64,000 nucleotides of DNA from Dissophora ornata (GCA_025201705.1 MU616584.1:34574-98573); one strand, 5' to 3'; positions 11,950-24,351 are shown, numbered from the stretch's first letter. Notes: generated by a model not told the origin, from the letters alone. A program made the numbers and translations.

Positions 11950-12860
11950 TTAGCTCTGTTGGCGCTCTCTGCTTTTGACCTTTGCTTCGACCTCCTCCAG
12001 CTGAACTAGGGCAGCGTCCTGAGGGATGACACGCCTCATAGAAACAAATGGCTAGAGAAAGCTGATACGACCGACCAGAGTATTATTGGAAAGCTTTACC
12101 ATTAACTTCTCGCTAAATATCAATTCCTCGAGTAGTAGAACCTAGTAAAGGTCAGCGTCTCTGGTACCATCTGGATCCGATCCGATCCCTCCATTTCTTG
12201 ATCGCACTCCCTGATCCAGGGTGGTGTCTTCCCGTCCATATCCTTATTAAGACTTTTTCTCGATCCATGGGAAAGTGAGGCAATGAAGAGGCAGTGGCGG
12301 CGTGACAAGATCGCGTTCTATAAAGACTCGTCGTTTTGCTGAAACGGGGGCCATGTAAAGCGCACCAATGATTGGATTTTGGAGGGGGGCATAATAGGCA
12401 TCCATCTGGCACATGCCTCAGCGGCCAAGATGACGGACGTATTCGAGGGTCAAACTGAGGTGGTATGCTTCAAATGTCCCAGCAACGCGTCTTCATGTGT
12501 AAATTTGTGAAAACAGACCTCACAGGCACGCATGACAGCTCCAGCGATTTCGTTCTGTGTCTGGTTTGTAATTGTCTTGTTGCTCTGGGGAACCTCTTTG
12601 ATCCAAAGGAGTCTGGCATCGCGCCACTCATTCGTCCTTGGGAAGTCAGGTGTGGGCTTTTAATTAACCTGAAGAAATATGGCATTACCTAGTATCGAGA
12701 TAAAAGTAAAGGCGAAGACTGACTGGGTGATGAGTACCAAAACTGTGAGAATTCTAATGGGAATCACCCGATTCCGCAGCGATGTCGATCAATGAATTCA
12801 GACAGGAATGCAGATCTGAATACAAATGTCATTATGTCATTGCCAACACCACCTGTTCCT
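11950..12860 (-). CDS. Poorly resolved multi-exon gene or gene relic
   Basis: The last two exons are clear. One ends SEKLM at a GTAAAG donor and joins in phase to 12051-11950, which encodes a charged 33-residue C-terminus ending RERQQS. Further upstream, several open stretches read like coding sequence but do not splice together cleanly: a hydrophobic segment near 12710-12780, a WRDARLLWIKEV stretch, and a C-x2-C...H-x2-H finger-like piece near 12480-12545. Either I have missed small exons or the gene is degenerating. I do not recognise the family. Confidence 0.3.
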
Positions 12861-13551
12861 TCAAGGTCATTTTAAGCAGGGCGAAATGCTGTTATTTCCA
12901 GTCAGTGTCACCTACGAAACACAACATCTAAGGTTAGTAAGGGTCCACATTAAAAAAAAAAAATCCAATTTCCGAACCTGTGCGGTGCACATGGACAAAA
13001 AAAAAAAAAATTGTACAACGACGAACCTCGCAGAGCATGAAAGATATCTATTTTGAACTAAACAAAAAAGTCATCGGACGAGGGTGTGTCCCCAGTTTTC
13101 GGACGCGGACCAAATTGCTGTTACGAGATTTTGAGTACGCATTATTTTATTTGGTTGGGCAAAAAAAAAATAAGCACGGAAAAAAATGTAAAGTGTACCT
13201 TTCTGCTGTCCATCGTGGGCCAACTGAAACGCACCAAGGAGGGGGGGGGTTTGCATTTCTTAATTGTTGCTTGTCCCATTGAAAACGCGTTTTGGGTTTG
13301 TTTCTTGGTCTGTTATTTGTTTCGATCATTTTTGTATTTCTGGTAAAAAAAAACAGTGCGGGTATATATATGCTATGGATTCTATGGACATGGTGCTATG
13401 GACAATTGTGCGTGTACTACGTTATGCTTTGGGGTCATGATATGCTTGGGAAATATGTACTGATATATACAAAGAGAAGCCTCCTGTACTGTGCGAAAAT
13501 GCGTGAACGGTGCTTCATGTACAGACAGGTAAGGGAGCTGCTGGCCGCATT
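12861..13551. other. AT-rich intergenic region
   Basis: Several A homopolymers (12953, 13000, 13160) and a G run at 13240. I see no convincing gene; it holds the 3' flank of the next minus-strand gene. Confidence 0.35.
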
Positions 13552-14985
13552 TTAGTCAACAAACTGGAGACTGCGAGGCAAACGAGCAGAAGACAATGTA
13601 TTCACAATCGAGCCTTGTGGGTTGCAAGCGTTCGTTGTCGTCGTCGTCGTCGATGATGTTCCTGTCAGTCCCTGGGCGTCCTGCGCCAATGCGGCAGCAG
13701 CTGCAGCAGCTTTGGCTTTAGCTTGCTGCTTCGCCTTCTTGGCTCTGGTCTTGGGGTTGGTTGCTGCCTGAGCAGCCTTCTCCTGTGCGAGTGCCAATGC
13801 TTGGGCCTGTGCTTCCAGCTCGGTTTCTTCCATCGTCTTTACAAAAGAAGCGGGCAGAGGCTCGACTTGGTGCCAGCCGGGTCCCCAGATCGATGCGGAC
13901 AAAGCCAGGTACTTGCGTGAAGGGATCAGGCCATCTCCGTTATAGTTGTCATCATTATCGTAGAACGAGAGAAGGGATGGAGGGAGTGGAAGCTCAGAGA
14001 CGAACTTCTTTTGATGACTGTGGTCGTCATCATCCGAATCAAGAAGGTCGCTCTGCTGGCGGCGACTGAAAGTAATATTTTCCATTGTGGGCCAAGCGTC
14101 CATCATGATCTCGTCTTCACTGTCGCTGCCGCCGCAGCTGCTGTAACAGCTGCCGCCACTGGAGCTGCTGCTATCATCCGACCACGAGCACATGGAAAGG
14201 TTCGATGAGCTGATAGTCCTTCGGGGAGAACGCTTTGGAGCCGAAGGTACCAGAATCGGGGACAGTGTAGGGGGTGGCAGGGTCTTTTTCTTGTGGATAT
14301 AGACAGACAGACGTTGGTCGACATCCATCTCAGTCTCGTTGTCGGAGGACCAAGTCGACCACGATGACGAAGTCGAGGATGAGGAGGTTGAGGAGCAGAT
14401 CGAGAGAGTTCTCTCGAGCGTGCGACGAGGAAGCATGCTCAAATTAACGTTGGCCTCAACGAGTGACGAGGTCCTCTCCCTGGCGCGCGCCGCCGCCGCT
14501 TCTGCGTGAGCGGCAGCCGCTTGCGACAGACGGGGTCGCAGATATTCTCTGTCATCGTCAGAGAGCATCTGAGAATCTATTTTCTGGTTAAACTGGCTGT
14601 TACAGCCATTGCCGAAGGCTGCAGAGAAAGGGGTTGAGAATCGACCAGTTGGTGCTGTCGAGTTACGGCACATTCGCTGGGAGGAACGATGTGGGTGTTT
14701 GGGGTTGTATTGGTTCTGCAAAAACTGAACCCATTTATCCCCAAAGTCGCCGCTCGTTGAGCAGCCATAGAAGCCAAGGGAAGAGTGCTCGGCAGCCGAA
14801 GAGTAGCCTTCAGCAAAAGAGAAAATTGGCTGCTGTAATAGCAAGACGTTGCGAGAGACGAGTGGTTAGGTCATTGGAAGAAAGGGACAACGTAAGAGAT
14901 CCTTGTGGACACATGAAACGGAGTGTAGACTTACACTATCGCTGTGGGGGAGCTGTGGGCCGGCGGAGCAGCAGTTGCAGTTCAT
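13552..14985 (-). CDS. Ser-rich protein of unknown function with Ala-rich coiled coil, 443 aa
   Basis: Two exons: 14985-14935 (17 codons, Cys-rich start MNCNCC) and 14832-13552, joined by a GTAAGT...TTACAG intron in phase 0. The chain is almost entirely low complexity. It has an Ala-rich helix after an acidic DDDRE, long Ser runs around acidic patches, a Thr run near the end, and a predicted Ala/Lys/Gln coiled coil near residues 365-405. One less disordered piece (IPSRKYLALSASIWGPGW) may be a short binding motif. No known domain seen. An unspliced start at 14844 is an alternative, but the upstream splice is strong. Confidence 0.65.
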
Positions 14986-16926
14986 TCTGTGTGGATGTGT
15001 GGAGATGGTTTGGTTTTGAAACGGAGGGACGTGAGTGGTACAATGAGAATGAAGGCGAAGTTGATTGAAGCTGTGCAAGTTCTGTTTGAGTTTGGAAGGC
15101 GAGAAAAACGGTAGGAAGAATAAGGAGGTGTCTGGCGTTGTGATATCGTGTTGAAAATGAAAATGAGAAAATAAAAAGTGGGATGTCAACAACGGCGCTT
15201 ACTTTTATACCTGCAAAACTTTGACAGACTTTCAGGGTGCGAGTACCCTTGTGGTGACGTGGATCCGAGTCAGGTTTCCATCAAAAATGACAGCCTCAAT
15301 TTTTTAGATATGTCGCACCATGGCTCTTGCATGCAGATTTTTCAATTGAGGAAGGTACATTCAGGTAATTTAGGAGAAAAATCAAAGGATTTTCCTCTTT
15401 CCCATGCACGTATCGATGTTGTCGGAGCTCTCGATCATGCCAGTGCTGACAGGTATCAGGGAGGGGCTCACTTTATCTCTGTCAATGAATTAAGGTCATC
15501 CAAGAAATGCCGGCCGCGTTTGACAGAGAAGTCCCAGAATCCGACCTTCCGAAATCAGAACCGTTTCCCTTCCCCCCCCCTTGGACCTTGGACCGCTGCC
15601 ACTCGCCCATCTCTTAACCTCCAAATTGGAGACACTGCGCGTCCGCGCGCATTCAATTAACGAAAACACGCAAATCCATGTTTCAATCCCATTGCCATTA
15701 TTACTCTCCTATTACCATGTTTGTTTCGTTGCATCGGCATTGAAGCCCACCAAAGCGGTTAGGACGTCAACATCGCTCTGTTGTTGTGGCACGTACGCAT
15801 CCGGAGATACGCATTTTAGAACCTGCGACGGCAAAGATGTACAGTAATTATCCGTCCGCCATGCCACTCATGTACGTATATTGATGTACTGATGTATATT
15901 ACCTTACGCTACGAGTCCCGCAATGGCCATGTGGCCGTTTACACTGTATTGACCTTGGTGTGCGGACAATTTGGAGTTGCGCGTCGTGGCGATATATGGA
16001 CTAAGGGATACACGGAGATCAGCATCGCAACTTGCTGTATCAGGACTAATAAGGCAAAGCCTGTCCAGTGGGTTGGGGGTTTGATCCCTTCATAAATGTG
16101 TGCTCATTCGTTATGCTTTATTGATATATACATACTATACGCGGACCGAAGTATGCGGCGGCCGCCAACTTGATGGAGAAAAGGAAAAGCTACTGGACCA
16201 GGCATGGGTGGGCTTCTGCAAGCACGTTAATAACAGATAAGGCACGATCTGAGGCTGCGGGCCGGTATGAAATTATACTCGAAGTGGACTATCCAACAGG
16301 TTCGTTGTGCATGAAGTACAATGTGGATCGAGGTGATTCAAATAACAATGTAGTTTCAGGAGCGCCTTTTTCATTTGCCGTTGCCAGCGCTGCATGGTAC
16401 GTTGCTGCTGCTTGTCGTTTCAGGGTTGGTTTATATTGCGCAAATGGCCAATCTTCTCCTCACCGAAACAATATATTAAAGATCGTCGTGTGCATGTTCG
16501 CGACTCCCCTAAAGAAATCAGCGATTGGCTCTGACTGGAGTTCCGCGTGGCCATTGCCGCAGAGGATTGTTATGTATGCTATATATGCTATAGATTGTAA
16601 ATTACGAGATGACCCGGGGGATTCGCACTTCTAGGGAATGGACTATTTTGCGTATCTGCGCGATCTACTACTTGTCAGGGTCTATCTCAAAGACAATAAG
16701 CCAACGCTCCTTTAAACTTCGATGCTGAATGGTAACTCCGTCGCCAGAGTTCGTATAACCCCCAATATAATTGGGTCCGCTTCAAGGACGATACATGAGT
16801 CCCATCGCGATAGAGGGGCCACGGTCAGGTGAGATACTTGAAAATGCGTTCATGCGTTCAGATGAAGGAACCTGTTGAAGCCTGCTACCACCATGTGACG
16901 CCACGCATTGCGGTCAGCTTCTCTGA
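14986..16926. other. Long intergenic region
   Basis: About 1.9 kb with no convincing coding exon. It starts with the pyrimidine-rich promoter of the gene at 14985. Open stretches at 15178-15660 and 16170-16634 lack protein-like composition and splice support. Confidence 0.4.
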
Positions 16927-17704
16927 TTATTGCGTCCGCGAAAGACGCTCTTCTTGTAGGTCGCACTGCAGCATCTTCTCTGCGGTCATCAGTGGAAACT
17001 CTGGAATGCTAATCTCGCAAATAGCCTTGGGAAACTGGCCATTAAAATGGACGGATGACAAGCACGACGTGGCATGCTGGCCGGGGCCACGGATTGCATT
17101 TGAAGGACCTTTTCTCCTTCGCCTTTTGCATGGCATGTTTCAGAAACGGGCGTAATTACATTTGGTTCGAAGGGCTAGAGACGTGGTCGTAAACGATGGC
17201 GCTGATTTTTTTCATTTTTTTTTTTGGTGGCGTCCAGGAAAATCAGGGACCTTTGGGTCCGATGCTTTCGGAGCTTTGACATGCATGCGTGTCTCGCGCC
17301 CCAGGCCGTTCGTCCTTCACCAGAGCTGGCCCTTCATTGCGCTACATTGGCTTTTATTATGCTGCTATGGAGATGTAGACTAGTGGCTGTGGCGCTATCG
17401 ATCCACGACCCTTTTTGCCAATGTCAATTGCGTGAAACTGACCTTCCTGGTAGACTCACCGTGTTACCTCTACGCCAAGTAATTGTCTCCATCTTTCGGC
17501 ATGTAATTGGCGCCTGTCCTGGGGTGTGGCGCTGACTTGAAGTGAGCCACCAAGCTTGCTGGCAGTGAATCTCATCAATTGGGCATTCAGGTCGCGAGTC
17601 AACAGCACTCCTCTGTGACTCAGATACAACAGATGTATCAGGCGTGCTCCAAACAGAGCAACACAGACGATGAGAAATATAGCCGTCGAGCTGGGAATGA
17701 ACAA
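16927..17704 (-). CDS. Candidate small single-pass membrane protein, exon structure unresolved
   Basis: A minus-strand open stretch near 17695-17456 begins after a CATTCCCAG acceptor. It encodes one hydrophobic segment (AIFLIVCVALFGARLIHLLY) then an amphipathic basic region, ending at a strong G|GTGAGT donor at 17455. A second protein-like frame, 17136-16927, ends ERLSRTQ and stop. Between them I could not place an unambiguous linking exon, and I found no convincing first exon. Family not recognised. It could be a relic. Confidence 0.3.
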
Positions 17705-17972
17705 TTATAGTCTTCATGATTGCACTTCTGTCTTGATGACACAGTAATTGGGGCTGCGCCGATTGGAAAACGAACGAGAGAGAGAGGAAAGAATGCACTC
17801 GTAATGGCGCATTGAGGGAGAATCCCAAAAGGGATGACTCAATTGCACCCATTGGTCCCCGCTTTTTTGTGTGCGGCCTTTTAGTTTTCGCACGCAACGT
17901 CCGAACACCTCTTTTTTCTCTTCACTTCCTCCTCATTCCCCACCTCCCTTCTCCGCATCACAGAACAGAATC

Positions 17973-19880
17973 ATGGGTAAGCTCACTGGACTCGACATTG
18001 GAACGCGGCCATTGCCGAGTGCGAGAGCAACGAGGACAATACTGGTTTTTGTTGATGACTGAACTCAGCCTGACTTTGGTCGTCTTGGTGTTCTGTTTGT
18101 GCTTTAGCTTCCGTCTTTGAAAACCTCGCTGCCGCCCCAGTCGATGTCATCTTTGCCCTCACTGCTGCCTACAAGGCTGACCCTAACCCCAGCAAGGTGA
18201 ACCTCGGTGTTGGTGCCTACCGCACTGAGGAGGGCAAGCCCTGGGTCCTCCCCGTCGTCCACAAGGTATGACCCCTGCCCAGTTGATTGCATATCCAGAT
18301 CCACAGGAATGCCCAGCTCTGAGGAAGCAACAATAGCATCCACAGCAGCAGCTATACAGTAACCTCAATTGGAACCATACTCTTAACGCGACCATCGATT
18401 GTTCGCGGCGGGGACGATTTACTTTTTCGTTTTCTTCCATATTCCTGACCATGTGTTTACTCACGTTTCCGTGTCTTTTTCTTTTCTCACAATACATTGG
18501 CCTGCGCCTTCACGATAGGCTGACCACATCATGGTCGATGACGAGAACCTGGACCACGAGTACCTGCCCATTCTTGGTCTCGAGCCCTTCCGTCAGGCCT
18601 CGGTCAAGTTGATCTTGGGAGCTGGCTCGAAGGCGATTGCTGAGGGTCGCGCTGGAGCTGCCCAGTGCATCTCTGGAACTGGCGCTGTCTACACCGGTGC
18701 ACACTTCTTGTCAAAGCACTACCCCATCAAGGGCGCTGCCTGCTACATCTCCAAGCCCACCTGGGGTAAGTCTGCTGCTGGAAGTGATCTGATGGGTGCG
18801 ATCCGTTCCCACCATCATGTGCAAAAGGAACCTTTTTATATTTTGGTCGACGGCTCTCTATTTTTTTACTTTTTCTTCTCGACGACGGACGACGTGGTTG
18901 CTCCCTTCATACCCCGCATTTTATTTTGGAATGTATTCTAGTGCCCGTGTGCAGAAAGTAGCGTGTCCGGCATTTATTTCGTGCTCAACACTGACCTTGT
19001 TGTTGTTTTTTTGTTTTGTTTTTTTCGTCCCCGATCTGTTGTTTCTTCGGAACTTTGGTCATAACCAGCCAACCACCGCGCCATCTTCGAGGGTGTCGGC
19101 ATCCCCGTCCTCGAGTACCCTTACTGGGACGCAGCGACCAAGGGTCTCGACCTCAAAGGCATGCTCGCCTCCATGGAGGATGCCCCCCGCGGATCCATCT
19201 TCTTGCTCCACCCCTGTGCCCACAACCCCACCGGAGTCGACCCCACCCCCGACCAGTGGAAGCAGATTGCCGATGTCATGGAGGCCAAGGGCCACTTCAC
19301 CTTCTTCGACACCGCCTACCAGGGATTCGCCTCTGGCAGCTTAGACAAGGATGCTTACTCGGTCCGCTACTTTGTCGAGCGCGGCTTCGAGATGTTCATT
19401 GCCCAGTCCTTCTCCAAGAACTTTGGTCTCTACTCTGAGCGTGCTGGTAACTTGACAATCGTCGCCAAGACCCCCGCGATCAAGGCCACGATCGAGTCCC
19501 AGATCGCAAAGGCTCAGCGCGCTGTCATCTCGAACCCTCCTGCCTACGGCTCCCGCGTGGTGAGCTTGGTCCTGAACGACGAGAAGCTCTACGGTGAATG
19601 GGAGAGCAATTTGTCATCGATGGCAAACCGCATCATCTCGATGCGTCAGGCTCTCTTTGACGAGTTGACGAAGCTGGGTACCCCTGGAACCTGGAACCAC
19701 ATTGTTGACCAGATTGGAATGTTCTCCTTCACCGGACTGAGCACGCCCCAGGCCAAGGTCTTGAAGGAGAAGTACCATGTCTACTTGACCGACAATGGAC
19801 GCATCTCCATGGCTGGACTCAACACCAAGAACGTCCAGTACTTTGCCCAGGCTGTCGACGATGTTGTCCGCAACTACTAA
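17973..19880 (+). CDS. Aspartate aminotransferase, cytosolic type, 406 aa
   Basis: Four exons: 17973-17976, 18108-18265, 18519-18765 and 19069-19880. The first coding exon is only four bases (ATGG). It is joined by GTAAGC...TTTAG to a mature N-terminus ([13 protein letters not shown]) with no mitochondrial presequence and no PTS1 at the C-terminus (VVRNY). Hallmarks: [18 protein letters not shown], and S-F-S-K-N-F-G with the pyridoxal-phosphate lysine near residue 252. It interconverts aspartate plus 2-oxoglutarate with oxaloacetate plus glutamate, and serves in the malate-aspartate shuttle. Codon choice is strongly C-ending, unlike neighbouring genes, which suggests high expression. Confidence 0.95.
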
Positions 19881-20301
19881 GAATCCCCCCCCCCAATGTT
19901 CGACAATAACCATACATAAGAAAAACTCTTTTGTCCACCATTACCACTAACAGCAGAAAGACCTGTATAAACCATTGGGAATAGAGAGTGTGAAAATAAA
20001 AAGGCTGCGAAATAGGTTCATATAAATATATTACATTTATTCGATATACAAGTGCAGCAGAAGATAAAATGTGCTGTGCATTTGTGTTTATCAGCGAGGT
20101 CCAGAGGGTGAGCGGGCAAAGGTGCAAGAAGATGGGGTGTCATGAGACATGTAGTACTATAAGGACATCAAGGTTGATCAACAACTAGTCCTGACTTGGT
20201 ACGCATTAACGCCTGGCAACTGGAGCTTTACCAGTAACATGGTTTCCCGGCATCATCGCCCAGGCCTGAGGAGGAGCGTGTGCGTGCTTCTAATCCTGCT
20301 G
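19881..20301. other. Convergent intergenic region
   Basis: 3' flanks of the aminotransferase gene (+) and the CKS gene (-). A C run follows the first stop, and AATAAA-like signals occur near 19995. No other feature seen. Confidence 0.4.
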
Positions 20302-20314
20302 TCACTGTTGTTGT

Positions 20315-20406
<92 letters not shown>

Positions 20407-20416
20407 CTGCTCGCTC
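20302..20416 (-). repeat. CAG/CAA glutamine repeat at the C-terminus of the CKS gene
   Basis: Nearly uninterrupted CAG/CAA codons, about 38 glutamines, directly before the stop. Interleaving of CAA with CAG is typical of polyQ kept at protein level. A second, shorter set of Gln runs lies at 21440-21590. Confidence 0.9.
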
Positions 20417-21772
20417 GGTAGCTCTAGCAGTTGTGGCTGGCTAGGATCAAACCCGAATTCATCACAATAGTCCTCGAACCATTGCTGCTGTTCCTCGGTC
20501 AGATTCCCTCCTTTGAGCAGTCTTTGTGCGAATTTGGTATAGCGCGCCTCTTCCTGTTTTTTGATAATTTCTTTTTCACGGACATGTTTCTGATAACTTC
20601 GGGCCCACACTCTCTCTTCATCTACAAGATTCTCCCCCCTTTTCTTCTTCGCCGCTAGATCCAAATACTGTGCCCTCCAACGGGCTTCCTTCTCCTGGAG
20701 CGCCTTCCTCTTCACTGCGGCTTCCTTCTTTCTGTTATCAACGACCTGCTTGCGGACCTCCTCACCCTTCTCGATCGTTCTTCGGAACAACAAGATGTGA
20801 GGCTCCGGATCGTGGCGCTCATAGTTTGCCCAACCAGGCGACATTTGGATTCCAATGGCACGCCACTCCGACTCTATCAAGTACAACGGTGAATGACATC
20901 ACAACGACAATATGCGTTAGCAGATGGCGGCAGTGTAGAAACACGTTGCTGATGATGTACTCCTGTCAATGGCAAAGAAATGGTGGAGCTCAACTTGGAG
21001 CAGGATACTGCAGCTTACCATCCAGCAACCGCAGGGTATTACTGCGTTCAGGATCCACCTTGAACTCGAACGGGATACAGGGCATGATCTGCTTCGGCAT
21101 GGCTACATGCCGATACTCGTACACATTGTCCCGATAAATGCCTCCATAACCGATATGATTGTCCAGGAACGACTTATATTTCTGCAAAAACAACAGCCTC
21201 TCCAGCTTTCGCTTTTTTTGTTCGATTTCAATTTCACTTTCCTGAGGGACATTCTGTTGGTTCGACGGCTGTTGATGCCGCTTTTGGCCATTATGTTGCT
21301 GGGGAGCTTCTTGCACCTCCTGGCCTTGATGGTGAGCTTGCGTCTGTGCTGCCTGGACGTCCGCCATCTCTTCCATCGAAGCCCTCGATCTCTTCCGGGT
21401 GGGTGCGCCCGGCGCCTCCATGGGGGCTGACGGCTGTTGCTGTTGTTGCTGTTGTTGTGGCCGTTGGGTCATAGAATTCTGCCGTGAGAGCTGTGCATGC
21501 GACAGATGTTGTTGTTGCTGCTGCTGACGTTGTTGCTGATGTTGTTGTGTCATCATCTTTTCGCGCTGCAACAGTTGCTGACGCGCGTCTGGAACTGGAG
21601 CAGATACTTGCACCCACAGTAGCGCGGGAGCTGCCATGCGCGCGGCAGGTCTTTTTATTACTCCTCTTTGCGGCTGGACGTTCTCCTGGTCGCTTGAGAC
21701 CCCTTGGTCCTGAGCGTCGTGGTGATCTGAAGCTTCCTCTGGATCCAGCCAGAACTCTATCTCGGGCCTCAT
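20302..21772 (-). CDS. CKS1-type cyclin-dependent kinase subunit with long Gln-rich extensions, about 441 aa
   Basis: Two exons, 21772-21019 and 20873-20302, in phase. The CKS fold lies at about residues 205-290. It holds [10 protein letters not shown], the anion-site segment [14 protein letters not shown] and the hinge-and-strand motif [15 protein letters not shown] proteins bind CDKs and phosphorylated substrates and promote multisite phosphorylation. Around this roughly 80-residue core are an N-terminal 200 residues rich in Gln/His/Arg, and a C-terminal Lys/Glu/Arg-rich helical region (about 292-395) ending in a run of about 40 Gln. There is also an insertion of about 15 residues ([10 protein letters not shown]...) before the SEWR helix. 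Family members are usually about 80-150 residues; yeast Cks1 also has a short polyQ tail. An in-frame upstream exon is possible. Confidence 0.88.
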
Positions 21773-22340
21773 TGCCTAGCTGGTTTGCGTTGAAGCTGTT
21801 TGCTGTTGGTGGCGTTGATGGCGATGATGGCTTCGAGGGCGGTACGTTCGGCTATTGACGTGAGGGCGTCGTTGTGAGCAGAGACTGCTGTTGGCCTTAT
21901 CCAAGAAGATTCTGTTGCTGTAGTTGCCGTCGTGATGGCCCTGTGGATGATGTGGTGGGTGTGTGGTTTCCTTCTTGAACGTGGTAGACTTGACAGTTGC
22001 CAGAGATGGTTCAGATGATCGGATGATTGCTGCCAAAGGCTAACGGCGGGGATGCGTCTTTGAGCAGAGCAATGGAGGAGGAGCGTGGGGCTCGGGAAGA
22101 ACGAAGCACAACATCACATTGACTGTGTTTATTTTTTCTTTTCACCAACCGCCCAACGACGTGACAAAATTAGCGGTCTGTGGGCCAGGGCACAGGGCAA
22201 GCTCTCCCCTTTTTTCAAAGTGCGTGGGTATAAAGAAAGATAGACAGACCACATCGACTACATTGACATCGTTTGCACATTGGCACCTGTTGTAATGGAC
22301 TTTATACAATCTTCTATTTCTTTGACTTTGCTTTTGTTCC
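21773..22340. other. CKS upstream region and EMC8 3' flank
   Basis: Contains an 86-codon minus-strand frame, 22036-21776, that stops four bases before the CKS start. It could be an upstream ORF or an unspliced N-terminal exon. The rest looks like leader and 3' flank. Confidence 0.3.
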
Positions 22341-23406
22341 TTATGCGATATCCTTGTTGGTCAGCCAGTCCTCCTTCACGTTCTCCAGGTGGTCATCGAA
22401 ATCTGCCAGTTTGCTGCCGAGTCCGTCGCGGACAGCCTTGACCGTCAACGAGGGACTCGAGGCATTTTCCAGCGTGAAGAGATCGCTCTGTCCCGAGAAA
22501 GCTCCTTTGCTAACGCGCCACATACCCTCCTTGAATTGATAAGGCTATAAAACATGGCGGCGAAGCGATAGATCAAACGTGAATTAGAACATCATTCTAT
22601 TCCAGTCACACTCTGACCCCTCAGGAAAGAGACAGAAAGCCAGAAATATGCAATAGGAAGTCGCCCATACCAAGAAAGCGATGTTTTCTGAGGAGATGTT
22701 GGCGTTCTTGATCTATGGCGTTTCATTGATGCATGTTAACCGGCGATCCTTGTTTTCCCTGTCCACGAATTGACGTTCAGAAGGGATAACAAAGGATCAC
22801 TTACCACAACCGCAAACGCATCGGGCGTGACCTGAAGGATCTGTGAGGCGATCTTCTGTCCGACAAGCGACAATGCCTCGTCATCCAGCCTCTCATTGGC
22901 CTCATAGTATCCGATTATCCTGAGTCCATTGGCTTTGCAGTGCAAGTCAACCTAATTGATTCCCTCCCAGGGATAAGGTAATATTGGAGCGCAAGTGGGT
23001 GTGTCAGGGAAGTGAAGCTTGAAGCCTGAATGTCGCTGTTACCATCAAGATGGTCTAGCATCATCTGCTTCCTCGATTGGGTTCGTCCTAATCAAAGCAG
23101 CCTCCTGAATCAAATCCTGGCTTGTCCCATCCACAGCCATCGCTCTGAGTTTCCACGTGTCCTTCATTCCTGTTATACTCATCTCAATTGTCCCAAAGCC
23201 CTCTCCGCTCGGCAGGGCAGTAGATGTACCTGAGTCATGGCGACTTCGAGCATGGGCGTCAATGTGTTCCAGAAGTGAAAGAAGGGGACTGCGTCCACGA
23301 CAGCACCAGACGTGTTGTCGGCTAAAAAGACGCCATTGACGGCCGTGGTCGGGTATTTGGCGGCGTGCAGCAATGGCTTCAGGTACGACTTGTGCGTGAA
23401 CTTCAT
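22341..23406 (-). CDS. ER membrane protein complex subunit 8/9 (EMC8/9, UPF0172), 189 aa
   Basis: Four phase-0 exons: 23406-23230, 22951-22805, 22712-22671 and 22544-22341. Every intron falls between codons. The product matches the EMC8/9 plan from the first residues (MKFTHKSYLKPLLHAAKYP, NGVFLAD). Next come PFFHFWNTLTPMLEVAMTQ, then IIGYYEANERL, and a C-terminal LADFDDHLENVKEDW segment. It is an MPN-like fold without the JAMM metal motif. The EMC inserts transmembrane helices, especially tail anchors, into the ER; EMC8/9 is a cytosolic subunit. Length is close to the usual 200. Confidence is high. Confidence 0.93.
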
Positions 23407-23737
23407 CTTTTTTTTTTCCAGAGAGAATGGGGTTGGGGGTGAGGGGAAACAGTGGTTGATGCCAGAGAGGAAACTTGAACTGCAATGAGTTTCCCATCAG
23501 TCCCACAGTCCCATCAGTTCCATCAGTCACGAAACTCATACACGACCCTTAACAATTTAGGGTTTTCATAAACCTCGTGCAAGGGCCGTGTCGGGTTTCT
23601 TGATGCTCAGTTCCCTCACAAACGGTCTTGATCAGATCAACGCCTCCGTCTCTCCCTCTCTCTCTCTCTCTCTCTCGTTCTCCCTTGATTTCTTATTTGT
23701 AGCCCGCTGCTTTTTTTTTGCTTGACCATGTGATTTT

Positions 23738-24205
23738 GTCTGATTCTCTGCGTGCCTGTCGAGAGTATCTCCAGGTCAAGCGATGCGCGTTCACAGATGA
23801 ATCGTTCCAGACTGGCTGGAGTAAGCACAAACACATCAAGATAGTTTGCAGATTGTTTGGGCGAATTACGCTGAACAGTCTGCCTCTTCATGCTTGAATT
23901 CGAACCAAGTCAACCCACTGGAGAAGTGAAGAGCTATCCAATCTCACATGCTGTCTTTTAACCGTTCTGGATTGTCCAAAATGCTGTATGTATAGAGTGC
24001 TGATTCTCTGCGTGCTTGTTGAGGTAGCTCCAGGTTAAGCGACACGCGTTCGCAGTTGAATCGTTCCAGACTGGCTGGAGTTGGCGCATACATACATCGG
24101 TGAACTGCAGTTTGTTTACGTGTTGACCACTCAACAGACTGCCTCTTCGCGCTTGAATTCGAATGAAGTCAACCCATCGGGGAAGCGAAGAGTCACCCAG
24201 TCTCT
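23738..24205. repeat. Pair of diverged direct repeats, about 200 bases each
   Basis: Copy A at about 23738-23945 and copy B at about 24000-24205 align along their length. Shared landmarks in order are TGATTCTCTGCGTGC, AATCGTTCCAGACTGG, CTGCCTCTTC and GCTTGAATTCGAA. They differ by many substitutions and small indels, so the duplication is not recent. No terminal inverted repeats seen. Confidence 0.8.
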
Positions 24206-24351
24206 GTGTTTATTTTCATTTTTATTCGAGTGAGTGCAAACCAATGCTGTGTACAATAAACGGCATTCGTTCCTTGTCTCCACCACTGTCTCCATTTATC
24301 CCCTCTGTTACTGTCACACTCACCTTTCTTTTACACGACACCACCACGACC

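Noticed and set aside
16170..16634. 154-codon plus-strand ORF
   Set aside because: No domain, no splice partners and composition unlike the real genes here.
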